DNA of 64,000 bases from JAJXZP01 sp963787185 (lineage in GTDB: Bacteria > Spirochaetota > Spirochaetia > Treponematales > Rectinemataceae). The notes below the pieces were generated by a model. That model ran no database searches and had not been told where the DNA came from. It worked only from the letters and a program-made list of their open reading frames with translations. The translations under genes were made by a program, and so were the position numbers. Shown piece by piece: positions 42,835 to 50,794 of the stretch (within the stretch, counting starts at the first letter, position 1; each line of letters starts with the position of its first letter). The DNA lies in NCBI GenBank assembly GCA_963787185.1, contig CAWBCC010000012.1:124001-188000 (forward strand). Direction: 5' to 3'.

Positions 42835-43216
42835 ATGGCGCTATCGGAGAATCCATGCCAGCGATCTGCCTGAGGATAGCGGCGTCGCCTATAGCACGAA
42901 GGGCCCGCCACTTAGGTCCGGCGAGGAGGGAAGAGAGCTGCAAAAGCCTCAGTGGATAGATGCGGTGTGGTTCGGTCTCCTGCGGGAGCTAAAGGTAGCG
43001 CCCGTCTTCCTCCAGGGCAACTGGATGGACGACACCACGACGACGATCGACTGCTTCGCGGATGGGCTCGGCCCGCGGGTCTGCATCAGGCTGCACGGCG
43101 GGGACCGCGAGGGCATAGAGGAGAGGAGCGGTGAATCCTGGGACCGGATCATCCGGCCGAAGGACAGCGAGCTCCGCCGCGTAGTAGATCAGGCCGCGCA
43201 TCTCGGCGGACAATAG
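42835..43216 (+). pseudogene. Frameshifted small gene of unknown function
   Basis: AGGAGG (42821-42826) and an ATG at 42835 start a frame that stops after 12 codons (MALSENPCQRSA). One frame over, from about 42850, reading is open to 43216 with strong third-position GC preference and plausible protein sequence (HASDLPEDSGVAYSTKGPPL, WIDAVWFGLLRELKVAPVFL, CIRLHGGDREGIEERSGESW). A single indel near 42852 would restore one ~127-residue protein. No family recognised. Confidence 0.5.
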
Positions 43217-43522
43217 TTTGGCAGGCAATCATATTTCCCGCTACAACGATACCGAAGATGGGATCGATGCTCCGATCCTACATCTATCATGCCCTCGGAT
43301 GACGCTCACCTTTCCCGTGTCCATTGCGCTTGGAGCAGAAACCGCTCCGAATCGATCTCGCTTATTCATTCGGCTGCCCCGCCTCCTCCATTTATTGAAA
43401 CTTAGTTTAGACGATTAGGCGTCTCCATACGTCGCTATGGACGGATGGGATCTGGAACTACCCCATCGAAGAATCCGCCCGACCGGGCGATCACGGGCGC
43501 AATTCGCGAGAATGGAGGGGAT
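43217..43522. other. Spacer without recognisable genes
   Basis: 306 bases of mixed composition between the frameshifted gene and the glycosyltransferase. Only short frames without ribosome sites. A promoter for the glycosyltransferase is expected here but I cannot place it. Confidence 0.5.
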
Positions 43523-44674
43523 ATGGCAAGGATACTTTTCGTCACATGGAACGGAGGCGGTAATCAATCGCCCGCTCTTGGCCTCGCTCGCGCTTTGAAA
43601 GAGCGCGGGCACGACGTCGACTTCGTCGGACAAGAAACGCAGAAGGGACGCTTCGAGGCTGCCGGTTTTACTTTCACCGTGTTCCCGAACCATCCAGGAA
43701 CCGAGCCGAGGTGCCTTTGCGGAACGGAGAGGCAAAGTCTGCTTATGCGCGACATCTGGATGAATTGCGACCTCGCCGATGACGTTGCAGAGGTGCTAAG
43801 TCGCAAATCGGCCGATCTCCTCGTGGTGGATTGCATGCTGGTCGGCATCTTGGCAAAGTCACGCTGCTTTCAGGTTCCCACGGCAGTCCTGGTACATTCG
43901 CTTTTTGCCTCCACGCTCAAGGTCCGGGATTCGATGATAATGTTCGGAAACAAACTGAGAGCTCAGGCAGGGCTCTCGCCGCTTGACGAATCTGAATACA
44001 GGTGGGAGAGCAAAGACCTCGCGCTCATAACCACCTTGAGGGAGTTTGACGATGAGCTGACGCCCCCCTTGCCTCGGGTTCGTTACGTTGGACCGGTCTT
44101 TGAGCAAAAGCCTGTCCCGACGGGCTGGCACCTACCGTGGGAGAAAGGCGATCCGCGTCCCCTGGTATTGGTCAGCTTCAGTACCAACAAAGACCAAGGC
44201 TCAGAAGCCGCTCTCCAAGGCGTACTCGATGCGCTAGAGCACCTTCCGGCGAGAATCCTGCTGACGACGGGAGGCGCGTTCGCTCCCGCAGCTCTGCACG
44301 CCCCTTCAAACGCTGCCGTCTATGGATTCATCCCCCATGAAGTCGTCTTGCCTCACGCGGATCTGATGCTTACCCACGGAGGACATGGCAGCGTCATGGC
44401 TGCCTTGGCTTACGGAGTGCCGTTGGTGTGCAAACCCTCCGTCGGAACGGATCAACCGATCATAGCAGCGCGAGTCGAGGCCGTTGGAGTAGGAAGAGCA
44501 GTTTCAAGTACGGCCGGTGGCGAGGAGCTTCGATATGCGGTTGAAAAAACCCTTCGTGACCCATCATCTCGAACGGCAGCAGGACGTCTTCGCGAACTCA
44601 TCGGGCGCGAGAATGGAGCGCTCCGTGGTGCCGTGGAGCTTGAAGCATGCTTGTCCGTGTCGAATCCGGTCTGA
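43523..44674 (+). CDS. MGT-like glycosyltransferase (GT1 family)
   Basis: 383 aa. N-terminal Rossmann half opens ILFVTWNGGGNQSPALGLAR, the acceptor half continues with VDFVGQETQKGRFEAAGF. The nucleotide-sugar motif at the C-terminus is GFIPHEVVLPHADLMLTHGG then HGSVMAALAYGVPLVCKPS and GTDQPII, as in macrolide and UDP-glucuronosyl transferases. The ATG at 43523 is preceded by GGAGGGG; longer in-frame starts are unsupported. Acceptor (lipid, antibiotic or flavonoid-like molecule) is unknown. Confidence 0.9.
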   Translation: MARILFVTWNGGGNQSPALGLARALKERGHDVDFVGQETQKGRFEAAGFTFTVFPNHPGTEPRCLCGTERQSLLMRDIWMNCDLADDVAEVLSRKSADLLVVDCMLVGILAKSRCFQVPTAVLVHSLFASTLKVRDSMIMFGNKLRAQAGLSPLDESEYRWESKDLALITTLREFDDELTPPLPRVRYVGPVFEQKPVPTGWHLPWEKGDPRPLVLVSFSTNKDQGSEAALQGVLDALEHLPARILLTTGGAFAPAALHAPSNAAVYGFIPHEVVLPHADLMLTHGGHGSVMAALAYGVPLVCKPSVGTDQPIIAARVEAVGVGRAVSSTAGGEELRYAVEKTLRDPSSRTAAGRLRELIGRENGALRGAVELEACLSVSNPV

Positions 44675-44748
44675 CAGCTGTGTGCACCCTACTCATAAAT
44701 AAAGGTGGCTCGACTAAACTTGGCTGAGATGGGCAAAGGGGGAACTTT

Positions 44749-45303
44749 ATGAGCGGAGGTATTCCGGACCGAGACAGGATGTACCGGATCGCCTTTCCGA
44801 TGATCCGGTTCATGCACGATAACGCCTTGTTGCGGCTCATGGTCGATCCCGCGAGGCTTCTCCGGGATTTGGGGGTGAGAACGGGCGATACGGTCCTCGA
44901 GGTCGGATGCGGGCCGGGCTTCTTCACCGTCGGGGCCGCTGCTGCGGTCGGGTCGGAGGGACGGGTCATTGCCTACGAGGTCAACCCGTATGCCTGCGCC
45001 TATGTAAGACGAAAACTTGCCCAGCAGAAGCTGAATCAAGCGATCGTTAAGAATGAGAATGCCAGCCAGAGCGGTTTACCCAACCGCGATGTCGATCTTG
45101 CCTTTGTGACCGGACTTCCGCACGTGGTCGGCGGTCTCTCTGCCCTCCTCACCGAAATGTGCCGAGTGCTCAAACCAGAAGGAAGCCTAGCCTTCCGACC
45201 GAGCCGAGGCGATACGGAGACGCTAATCGCGAAAGTCGCAGTGCTGGGAATGGCCCATACTGACACGTGCAGAGGGTTTCTGATATTCAAGCAGAAGCTT
45301 TGA
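44749..45303 (+). CDS. Class I SAM-dependent methyltransferase
   Basis: 184 aa. Motif I reads TVLEVGCGPGFFTVGAAAAV (about residue 48), followed by VIAYEVNPYAC and a helix QQKLNQAIVKNENASQSGLP, VDLAFVTGLPH; a Ubie/protein-repair-like methyltransferase. AGGGGG six bases upstream supports the ATG. It follows the glycosyltransferase by 74 bases on the same strand and may modify the same product. Confidence 0.82.
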   Translation: MSGGIPDRDRMYRIAFPMIRFMHDNALLRLMVDPARLLRDLGVRTGDTVLEVGCGPGFFTVGAAAAVGSEGRVIAYEVNPYACAYVRRKLAQQKLNQAIVKNENASQSGLPNRDVDLAFVTGLPHVVGGLSALLTEMCRVLKPEGSLAFRPSRGDTETLIAKVAVLGMAHTDTCRGFLIFKQKL

Positions 45304-45746
45304 AATGGTGACCACCTGCTCACCGGGGCGAATCAGAGAGGATTATTCTCGTCTCGAGTTGGACGACCTCTTTCTCCCATCTGTGTTCCAGAGGATCGTT
45401 CAGCCGGAGGTACTGTCGCATGGAAGGACTTCAAAGTACCGTCACGCCCGGCCGAGGCGCTCGCTGCTGTCGTAGGAAAGCCCGACCACCGAACTCCGCT
45501 CGCGCGTACCTGGCCCTTCCGACAATCGTCCGGGTGGGTCCGCGTACAAGAGCAAGATGGAGCGGGAAATGAGCCGGATATTGCGCAGCGCGGACGGCCG
45601 TGCGAGCGGCATCATCCTCATGCACGACACCCATCCGACCTTGCGCGACATCCTTGGAGCTCTCATCGAGGAGCTGAAGCGGCGAGGATACACCTCAGGC
45701 GGTACAGCTTGCGGGTCCGATTTACCCTTGCACCGGCCTCGTCAAG
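45304..45746 (+). pseudogene. Decayed region with a polysaccharide deacetylase 3' remnant
   Basis: From about 45540 the plus frame reads SRILRSADGRASGIILMHDT and LGALIEELKRRGYTSGG, the C-terminal strand-helix of NodB-type polysaccharide deacetylases (LMHDTHPxT is the conserved motif). The catalytic N-terminal TDDG segment is not found upstream, and the remaining ~230 bases carry no gene. Confidence 0.6.
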
Positions 45747-46310
45747 CTAAGGACCGATGACAACCTTTGTGCCGTAGCGGATGTTCTCGTAGAGCCACTT
45801 TGCGTCGGGCAAGGTCAGGCGTATGCAGCCATGTGATGCTTTTTGTCCGAGCTTTCGCGCCTCCCAGGCGATGATCTGTCCTCGAGAATCGATGGGGACG
45901 GAGTGGAAAAGATACTCGCCATGGTGGAGCCATGAAATCCAATAGCGGGCTCCCTCGCCGAGCCTTGCGCTAAAAAAGGAGGGTCCTCGTTCACGCTGGA
46001 CGAAGAAGATCCCTTCAGGTGTGCGGTCATCGGTCGGCGTATCGATTCCTGTAGAGGCGATCATCGTATAGACGATCTGCGGCCCGCTCATGATATGGAC
46101 CTTTTGCTCGTCTAGTGAGACTTTGATCCATACTGCCTCATTCGGCTTCAGCATCGGGTACGGCCCGCCTGATGGTTTGAGCCAGTCGACGCTCCCGACG
46201 AGAACCGACCCCGAGGCGGCGAGAGCGAATTGCGGCGCTACCAAGAGAAACAGCGCCGCTCCGTAGAGAAATAGTTTTCGTTTCAGGCGGACCCAAAGAC
46301 CCGGCTTCAT
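45747..46310 (-). CDS. L,D-transpeptidase (YkuD domain)
   Basis: 187-aa exported enzyme that would crosslink or anchor to peptidoglycan via meso-diaminopimelate. Signal peptide at about 1-32 (YGAALFLLVAPQFALA). The YkuD core has IKVSLDEQKVHIMSG, EYLFHSVPI (His136) and the catalytic SHGCIRL with His160 and Cys162. Its ATG overlaps the end of the SPOR gene (ATGA), and GAGGGG is placed upstream. Both fit a peptidoglycan-remodelling pair. Confidence 0.92.
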   Translation of the reverse strand: MKPGLWVRLKRKLFLYGAALFLLVAPQFALAASGSVLVGSVDWLKPSGGPYPMLKPNEAVWIKVSLDEQKVHIMSGPQIVYTMIASTGIDTPTDDRTPEGIFFVQRERGPSFFSARLGEGARYWISWLHHGEYLFHSVPIDSRGQIIAWEARKLGQKASHGCIRLTLPDAKWLYENIRYGTKVVIGP

Positions 46311-46876
46311 TGTATTTCCCCTCTTTCCTTGATGAGTATATCGGCTAAAGGGTGGTCTGTCTTTCGTATCGGAAACGAGGCGTATCCCGCGTCGAGAAGC
46401 TCCTGCTGAAGGTTTTCGAAGGGAATCCCCGATACGGTGACTGTCACAACCCAGAACGTTTTGCCAAGTACGATCTTCATGTGTACGTTGCCGACAATGT
46501 CCTTCGTGCCAAGCTTCACTACAAGGCTATCGGCGTTTTTCTTGTCGAGGAAGGCTCCGACCTGATAGGCGATGATTGAACTCCCCGCAAATGGGTCAGG
46601 AACAAGTGTGGAGGCCGTCTTCATGTCCGGTGGCGCGCTGACTGAATCCGCTTGAGGGACTGCTGAGTGGATCGAAATTATAAGGAGAAATCCGGCCAGC
46701 AGCAGGAGTCCACGGGCGGAGTTCGCCCTGTCTGCCGCCCACTGCCAGGAATCTCGCGAATACAATCGATGTACTATAGTAATAGCCGTGCTCTCAGGCG
46801 GGAATATCGATTCCGCCAACTTTCGGTTTGTGGGTGATCGAGAAAAAGTGCGACGGGAAGTTGGGTCCGCAATCAC
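46307..46876 (-). CDS. Membrane protein with a C-terminal SPOR domain
   Basis: 189 aa. A basic cytoplasmic N-terminus leads to one transmembrane helix (about 56-75, GLLLLAGFLLIISIHSAV). The C-terminal ~75 residues form a SPOR domain (YQVGAFLDKKNADSLVVKLG, FWVVTVTVSG, LQQELLDAGYASFPIR), which binds denuded glycan strands at the septum. The start codon is uncertain, as there is no ribosome site near 46876 and no internal ATG before the membrane segment. Coupled to the L,D-transpeptidase gene. Confidence 0.75.
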   Translation of the reverse strand: MIADPTSRRTFSRSPTNRKLAESIFPPESTAITIVHRLYSRDSWQWAADRANSARGLLLLAGFLLIISIHSAVPQADSVSAPPDMKTASTLVPDPFAGSSIIAYQVGAFLDKKNADSLVVKLGTKDIVGNVHMKIVLGKTFWVVTVTVSGIPFENLQQELLDAGYASFPIRKTDHPLADILIKERGEIQ

Positions 46877-47125
46877 GGCCTACCATAGATGCCACGGGAA
46901 GATTCGTTGGATTGCCGTAGAAAAATTTCACGACGCTAGTTGACACCGGCAAGCTCGCCCTCCACTCAAAGGATCCAACTGATGACTCGTTGGCTCAGCA
47001 CCCATAACGGTACTTTTATCCGTTTTTCAAAAATGATCAAGGGTGAACTGCGGAATATCAGCAAGTCCTCTTCCTGCGGGGCGAGACAGAGCCACCTTAA
47101 GATTCTGTATTGACGAAAGGGCGCA

Positions 47126-47649
47126 TCATACCCAAATCAGAATTGCAATCAAGGTGTGTTTCACGCTCCCTTCTTCGCAAAAAACGCGAGTACCTTCCCG
47201 AAAGCATCCGATGTAGAGTCGATCCTCGCCGACGTCGCGGAGCTGCAAGGCGTTGATCTCGCCGAGGCGCGCTTCGGTCGTGAGCGCCACGAGGAAGGCT
47301 ACCCCGGCGCGCTTATCTGGCCAGTCCAAGGCGACCAGGGAGCGACGCTCATCCTCCGTGAGGATATCGCGCTTCTTGCTCTGTCCCGAAAAACGCGGGA
47401 TGCCCTCGGCGGGATTCGCGGGGATAAGTTCGTTGCGCGCTGCCCAGGCGAACGGTGCTCCCACGGCAGCCAAGGCCTTGTAGTTGCTGGTGCGAGCCCT
47501 TTGGACGCGAGTCAGAGGAGATAGGCCTTGAGTTCGGCATGCGAAACCTCCGCGAGCCGGACACCGGCCTCCTCTTTCCCATCCCAATATCGATGAACGT
47601 TCCCCGCCTGTTCAACGGCATGCCGCCGAGTCATGAAATGCCGGCCCAT
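47126..47649 (-). pseudogene. Degenerate tyrosine recombinase (integrase remnant 2)
   Basis: The ATG at 47649 overlaps the stop of the upstream integrase remnant. The frame GNVHRYWDGKEEAGVRLAEV, SHAELKAYLL hits a TGA where LASKGLAPATT follows; then a one-base shift leads to YKALAAVGAPFAWAARNELI, PANPAEGIPRFSGQSKKRDI and TTEARLGEINALQLRDV, the first catalytic-box arginine. The sequence then degenerates (EEGSVKHTLIAILIWV) with no HxxR or tyrosine box. A core-binding domain plus half of the catalytic domain. Confidence 0.7.
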
Positions 47650-48530
47650 TATTGTCCAGATGCATGCAGGAAAGGAAGTATTTTCGCTTCCTGCGCGTCC
47701 CGAAGATCGGCAAGGTCTGCGGCCGTCGCATGGTCGTATCTATCCGTCATGCCCTCCATCTTTCCCCAATTATTGGACACAGTTAATATGTCCTCACCAA
47801 TGCTGGTCATGGTCAAGGCCTGGATCTCGCCGATTCGGAGGGCGCACGCGGCTCCGAGAAGGATGGCGCATCGCGCCCGTGGATCGAGGCCGACTAGGCT
47901 GAGGAGGGCGCAGATCTCCTCCTCGGTCGGGATCCCCTTCTCTCGCGTGTCGTTCCCGAGCTTGCGGAGACTTGCGGCCGGATCGGTTGCGATGTATCCG
48001 AGACGGGCGGCCTCATGAAGCGGCCCGGTCATGGATTGCACTATCCCGTTGATCGTCTGGTTGGACAGGCGGGACTCCGTTTTCAGTTTCATAGTGAAGT
48101 CCTCGACCATGAACGGCTTGACTGCATCGAGCCGGAGGGCTGGGAAAGCCGGCCGGATGTAATTCTCGATATAGGCGGCACAATGGATCACGTATTCACG
48201 GCCGATGCGCTGCCCACGGGCCAGCTTGCCCCGGATGTAGGGCGAATTGTCCCGATCTCAGAATTCAGCCCAGTAATCGGCGAGCAAGAGCGAAGCCTCC
48301 CCGCCTCGCGATGATTCTCGCTTGCCGTATTCCATGCCTATAAGGAACGCGCCCGGGCGCGTGGAGGGCGGGAGGGGCTTTTCGTCCAGGCCGAGTTCGC
48401 AGGCCAAGGCCGCGGCGCTCCGTGCGGTCCAGTAGCGCCCCGCGGCGTCATCCCAGACCTTTACATAGTAGCGGAATTGCCCTTTTCTTGAGCCAGGGCG
48501 CTTAAAAACAGAAACCGGCTTCCGAGCCAT
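47649..48530 (-). pseudogene. Degenerate tyrosine recombinase (integrase remnant 1)
   Basis: Starts about 48530 (MARKPVSVFKRPGSRKGQFR, GGGGAG upstream) with an arm-binding-like N-terminus. An in-frame TGA at 48258-48260 falls where relatives have Trp (LLADYWAEF-stop-DRDNSPYIRGKLARG). Reading continues in the same frame through a core-binding domain (RLSNQTINGIVQSMTGPLHE) to the catalytic box I AACALRIGEIQALTMTSIG, then ends at a TAA without the HxxR and Tyr boxes. Inactive as written. Confidence 0.75.
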
Positions 48531-48640
48531 ACTCCCCCCTCGCGCCCGTTTGGGAAACAAACGGGTAACAAGTTTGGAATTGCTTCGGAATCCGGTTTTT
48601 CGGTCTTCCTCTAATTCACTTCGCTGTAACCACTTAAAAG

Positions 48641-48658
48641 TGGAGAATAGGGGATTCG
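48641..48658. repeat. Imperfect copy of the tRNA-Ala 3' end (candidate att site)
   Basis: TGGAGAATAGGGGATTCG matches 17 of 18 bases of the tRNA 3' end at 48808-48825 in the same orientation, 167 bases away. It lies between the integrase remnant and the tRNA, as expected for a product of site-specific integration. Confidence 0.55.
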
Positions 48659-48772
48659 CCTTCCGGCCTCGGACTTCAGGCCGCCTCGGGTTCCTCTCGG
48701 CGAATCATCCGCCTCGTCCTCGTACCGCTCGGATCGGAATCCTCGGTTCGAATCTCTATTCGTCTAGGGATG

Positions 48773-48800
48773 AAAAAACCCGCCGTCCAGCGGGTTTTTT
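48773..48800 (-). terminator. Rho-independent terminator of the tRNA gene
   Basis: AAAAAACCCGC / GCGGGTTTTTT, an 11-bp perfect stem with a six-base loop, begins eight bases after the tRNA 3' end on the minus strand and ends in six T. Confidence 0.85.
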
Positions 48801-48807
48801 CTCCGGT

Positions 48808-48880
48808 TGGAGAATGGGGGATTCGAACCCCCGACCTATAGATTGCGAACCTATCGCTCTACCAACTGAGCTAATTCCCC
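48808..48880 (-). tRNA. tRNA-Ala (anticodon CGC)
   Basis: 73-nt cloverleaf on the minus strand: acceptor GGGGAAT / ATTCTCC including the G3-U70 wobble pair that specifies alanine, D stem GCTC/GAGC, anticodon stem ATAGG/TCTAT with loop TTCGCAA (anticodon CGC, decoding GCG), T stem GGGGG/CCCCC with loop TTCGAAT, discriminator A. CCA is not encoded. Confidence 0.95.
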
Positions 48881-48898
48881 AAGCTACCACCGTATTAT

Positions 48899-49324
48899 CT
48901 ATACCCTATCCCAGCAAGGAAATAGTGTCAAGCGGGGCCTCTTTTCGAGCCAAGAATCTGCACATCGATATTCCCGCCGTTCTCGAGACTGCTTTGACGG
49001 AGGCGCTGTGGCCGAAGAGTACGATTGTCTGGTCGTCCTGCTGCGAGAGTTGGAAGGTGATGTCGGTTCCGATCCATTCGGCGGCCCCCCCATGCATCGC
49101 CATCGAACCGTTTTTTGAGCGTCGAGATCTTTCACTTCCATGACCATTTCGCCCATGGGCTCGCTTTTCTCCGATCGAAAGCGGAATTCGATCTTTCCTC
49201 CGATCCGGCCCTCACCCAGAACTTCCTCGGTCCACCACCGGGCCAGACCGTCCAGGGACGTCAAGGCTTCATAGACTTGTGTCGCAGGGGCCTCGATCCC
49301 GATGCGATGAATGATGTCGACCAT
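48899..49324 (-). pseudogene. AHSA1/SRPBCC-family gene frameshifted in a poly-G tract
   Basis: The start (ATG 49324, GGAGG upstream) gives a good SRPBCC N-terminus: IIHRIGIEAPATQVYEALTS, LDGLARWWTEEVLGEGRIGG. At a G7 run (minus strand, about 49088-49094) the frame changes; only in the next frame does the family sequence continue (AEWIGTDITFQLSQQDDQTI, VLFGHSASVKAV). An eighth G would rejoin them. The end after that point also departs from the family, so the gene is probably dead, or else phase-variable. Confidence 0.65.
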
Positions 49325-49326
49325 AG

Positions 49327-49677
49327 TTAACCTCCGGTCGATTCTTCAAGGAAGGTTTGCAAATCCGCAAGTTTCTTTTCCCACTGTCCGGACACCAGAT
49401 CCAGATACTGCGTCATGGTTTCGATCGGTGCCGTGTCGAACTCGAACAATGTCTCACGCCCCTTTCGAACGCTCCGGACCAGCCCGACCCTCTCGAGGAC
49501 TTGGAGGTACTTGGTCACGGCCTGCCTGGTGAGTTCGGTTACCGCGGCCAGCTGCGAGATAGACTGTCGCGTAACCCGGCAAAGTCTGACGATCAGCGAC
49601 AGCCGGGTTTCGTCCCCCAAGGCGGCAAAGATATGCGCCTGGAGGAGGAAACCTTGGGGCAGGACGCTATCCGACAT
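49327..49677 (-). CDS. ArsR-family transcriptional regulator
   Basis: 116-aa winged-helix repressor: LLQAHIFAALGDETRLSLIV, then the recognition helix region TRQSISQLAAVTELTRQAVT and wing VRSVRKGRETLFEFD. No metal-binding cysteine pair is evident; it belongs to the subgroup that is paired with AHSA1/SRPBCC proteins. It overlaps the upstream AHSA1 gene by 11 bases and ends two bases before the downstream AHSA1 pseudogene, so the three form one unit. Confidence 0.88.
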   Translation of the reverse strand: MSDSVLPQGFLLQAHIFAALGDETRLSLIVRLCRVTRQSISQLAAVTELTRQAVTKYLQVLERVGLVRSVRKGRETLFEFDTAPIETMTQYLDLVSGQWEKKLADLQTFLEESTGG

Positions 49678-50098
49678 ATTTGGCGATGTTCTCCAGCTGT
49701 TCGATCCATCCTCCCTCGTTCATGCGGAAGGCCTCGAGCCGCCGGTTGGCGGGTATTTTTTCGAACCCCGATTCGGTCACCACGAGATGGGTTCCGCCGC
49801 CGGTCGCCTCGAGCCTGAACTCTACCAGAGTCGGCGTCTCTTTGGAGTAGTCGATCGTGGCATCGACTGGGTAGGGGTGCCAAGTAAACGAGAATAATCG
49901 CTCGCTTTCCATCGCCTTCACGTCGACCGCCCATTGCAGGTGTTCGAAACCGGGGTAGGTCAGCTTCCCGGAAACCGTCTTCCCCACGACAAAAGGGCCT
50001 TCGAGTTTGCAGCCAAACCATTGGCCGAACTCTTTGTGATCGGTCAGCGCCTTCCAAACCCTGGAAGGAGGAGCCTTCAGGTCGACGTGCTTTTCCAT
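49667..50098 (-). CDS. SRPBCC (AHSA1)-domain protein
   Basis: 143-aa hydrophobic-ligand-binding fold: VDLKAPPSRVWKALTDHKEF, GQWFGCKLEGPFVVGKTVSG, LFSFTWHPYPVDATIDYSKE, and the final helix RMNEGGWIEQLENIAKYV. Such proteins occur beside ArsR-type regulators; the ligand is unknown. It starts in an AT-rich stretch immediately downstream of mazF and has no obvious ribosome site. Confidence 0.85.
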   Translation of the reverse strand: MEKHVDLKAPPSRVWKALTDHKEFGQWFGCKLEGPFVVGKTVSGKLTYPGFEHLQWAVDVKAMESERLFSFTWHPYPVDATIDYSKETPTLVEFRLEATGGGTHLVVTESGFEKIPANRRLEAFRMNEGGWIEQLENIAKYVG

Positions 50099-50102
50099 AA
50101 TC

Positions 50103-50441
50103 TCATATTATCAGTGCTTTTATCTTTTTGATAACTTCTTCTATATCTTCATCATCTGTTTTTTCAATAAACTCAACTTGTCTTTCTTTCCAATCAAGGT
50201 TCTTTAATTGATCTGCCAGAATTGCCCCATTGATTTTCCTTGATTCTATTATTACTTCAAAGGGATAGCCCTTTATCTTGCTGGTTATGGGGCATACAAT
50301 TGCCAAATTGGTTTTTTCATTATACAGCTTGTAACTTACCACAATGGCGGGTCTTCGCCCCATTTGTTCATGCCCGGCTTGAGGCGTAAAGGTCAGCCAA
50401 ATAATATCTCCACGCTCGGGTACATAGTTTTTTTTTACCAT
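50103..50441 (-). CDS. mazF: MazF-type endoribonuclease toxin
   Basis: 112-aa PemK/MazF toxin, an mRNA interferase. It begins KKNYVPERGDIIWLTFTPQA and contains GHEQMGRRPAIVVSYKLYN (the conserved GxExxxxRPxxV core), AIVCPITSKIKGYPFEVII and GAILADQLKNLDWKERQ, all normal. Its start lies inside the end of mazE (7-base overlap). Base composition is much more AT-rich than flanking genes, implying recent acquisition. Confidence 0.93.
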   Translation of the reverse strand: MVKKNYVPERGDIIWLTFTPQAGHEQMGRRPAIVVSYKLYNEKTNLAIVCPITSKIKGYPFEVIIESRKINGAILADQLKNLDWKERQVEFIEKTDDEDIEEVIKKIKALII

Positions 50442-50671
50442 TCTTCATTCCCTATAGGAGTCCCAGTTTCTATGCTCTTATGCAGGTTCTCGGGATTTAC
50501 CATCTCCATAAGTTCAGCCAAAGAGTAATCTCCTTTGGGTCTAATGGAGATCTTTCCATCATCATCAAATATCTCCACTTTTTCCCCATTCTTGAGATTA
50601 TATTCTTTCACAAAAAGGCTTGGTATCCTAATTCCGAGGCTATTCCCCCATTTCTGAACGATAGTTTCCAT
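50435..50671 (-). CDS. mazE: MazE-type antitoxin (AbrB/SpoVT fold)
   Basis: 78-aa antitoxin with the AbrB-like DNA-binding swapped hairpin (IVQKWGNSLGIRIPSLFVKE, EKVEIFDDDGKISIRP) and an acidic C-terminal tail that would wrap MazF. AGGAGA is seven bases upstream of the ATG. AT-rich like mazF. A perfect palindrome covers its promoter. Confidence 0.92.
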   Translation of the reverse strand: METIVQKWGNSLGIRIPSLFVKEYNLKNGEKVEIFDDDGKISIRPKGDYSLAELMEMVNPENLHKSIETGTPIGNEEW

Positions 50672-50691
50672 ACTGATTCTCCTGAGCTATA

Positions 50692-50719
50692 GGATATACA
50701 TAGTATATCCATTTGTCAA
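50692..50719 (-). promoter_or_regulatory. mazEF promoter with a perfect operator palindrome
   Basis: GGATATAC-ATA-GTATATCC (50692-50710) is a perfect 8+3+8 inverted repeat lying between TTGACA (minus strand, 50714-50719) and the mazE ribosome site, covering the expected -10 region. It fits autorepression by the MazEF complex. Confidence 0.65.
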
Positions 50720-50794
50720 CCATATCTCTCTATGCTTTAAAATTTCAGGGGAGGATAAACTTGGACTTTCCCCGCTTTAGTGGAGAGTTAGTTA

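Noticed and set aside
48258..48260. TGA recoded as tryptophan in the integrases
   Set aside because: Many clear genes here (for example cysS, ffs-adjacent operon genes and the transglutaminase-like gene) use TGA as a true stop, so a changed code or general readthrough is unlikely; decay explains it.
48740..48770. Second tRNA suggested by GGTTCGAATC near 48744
   Set aside because: The flanking bases cannot form a T stem or acceptor stem; no cloverleaf.
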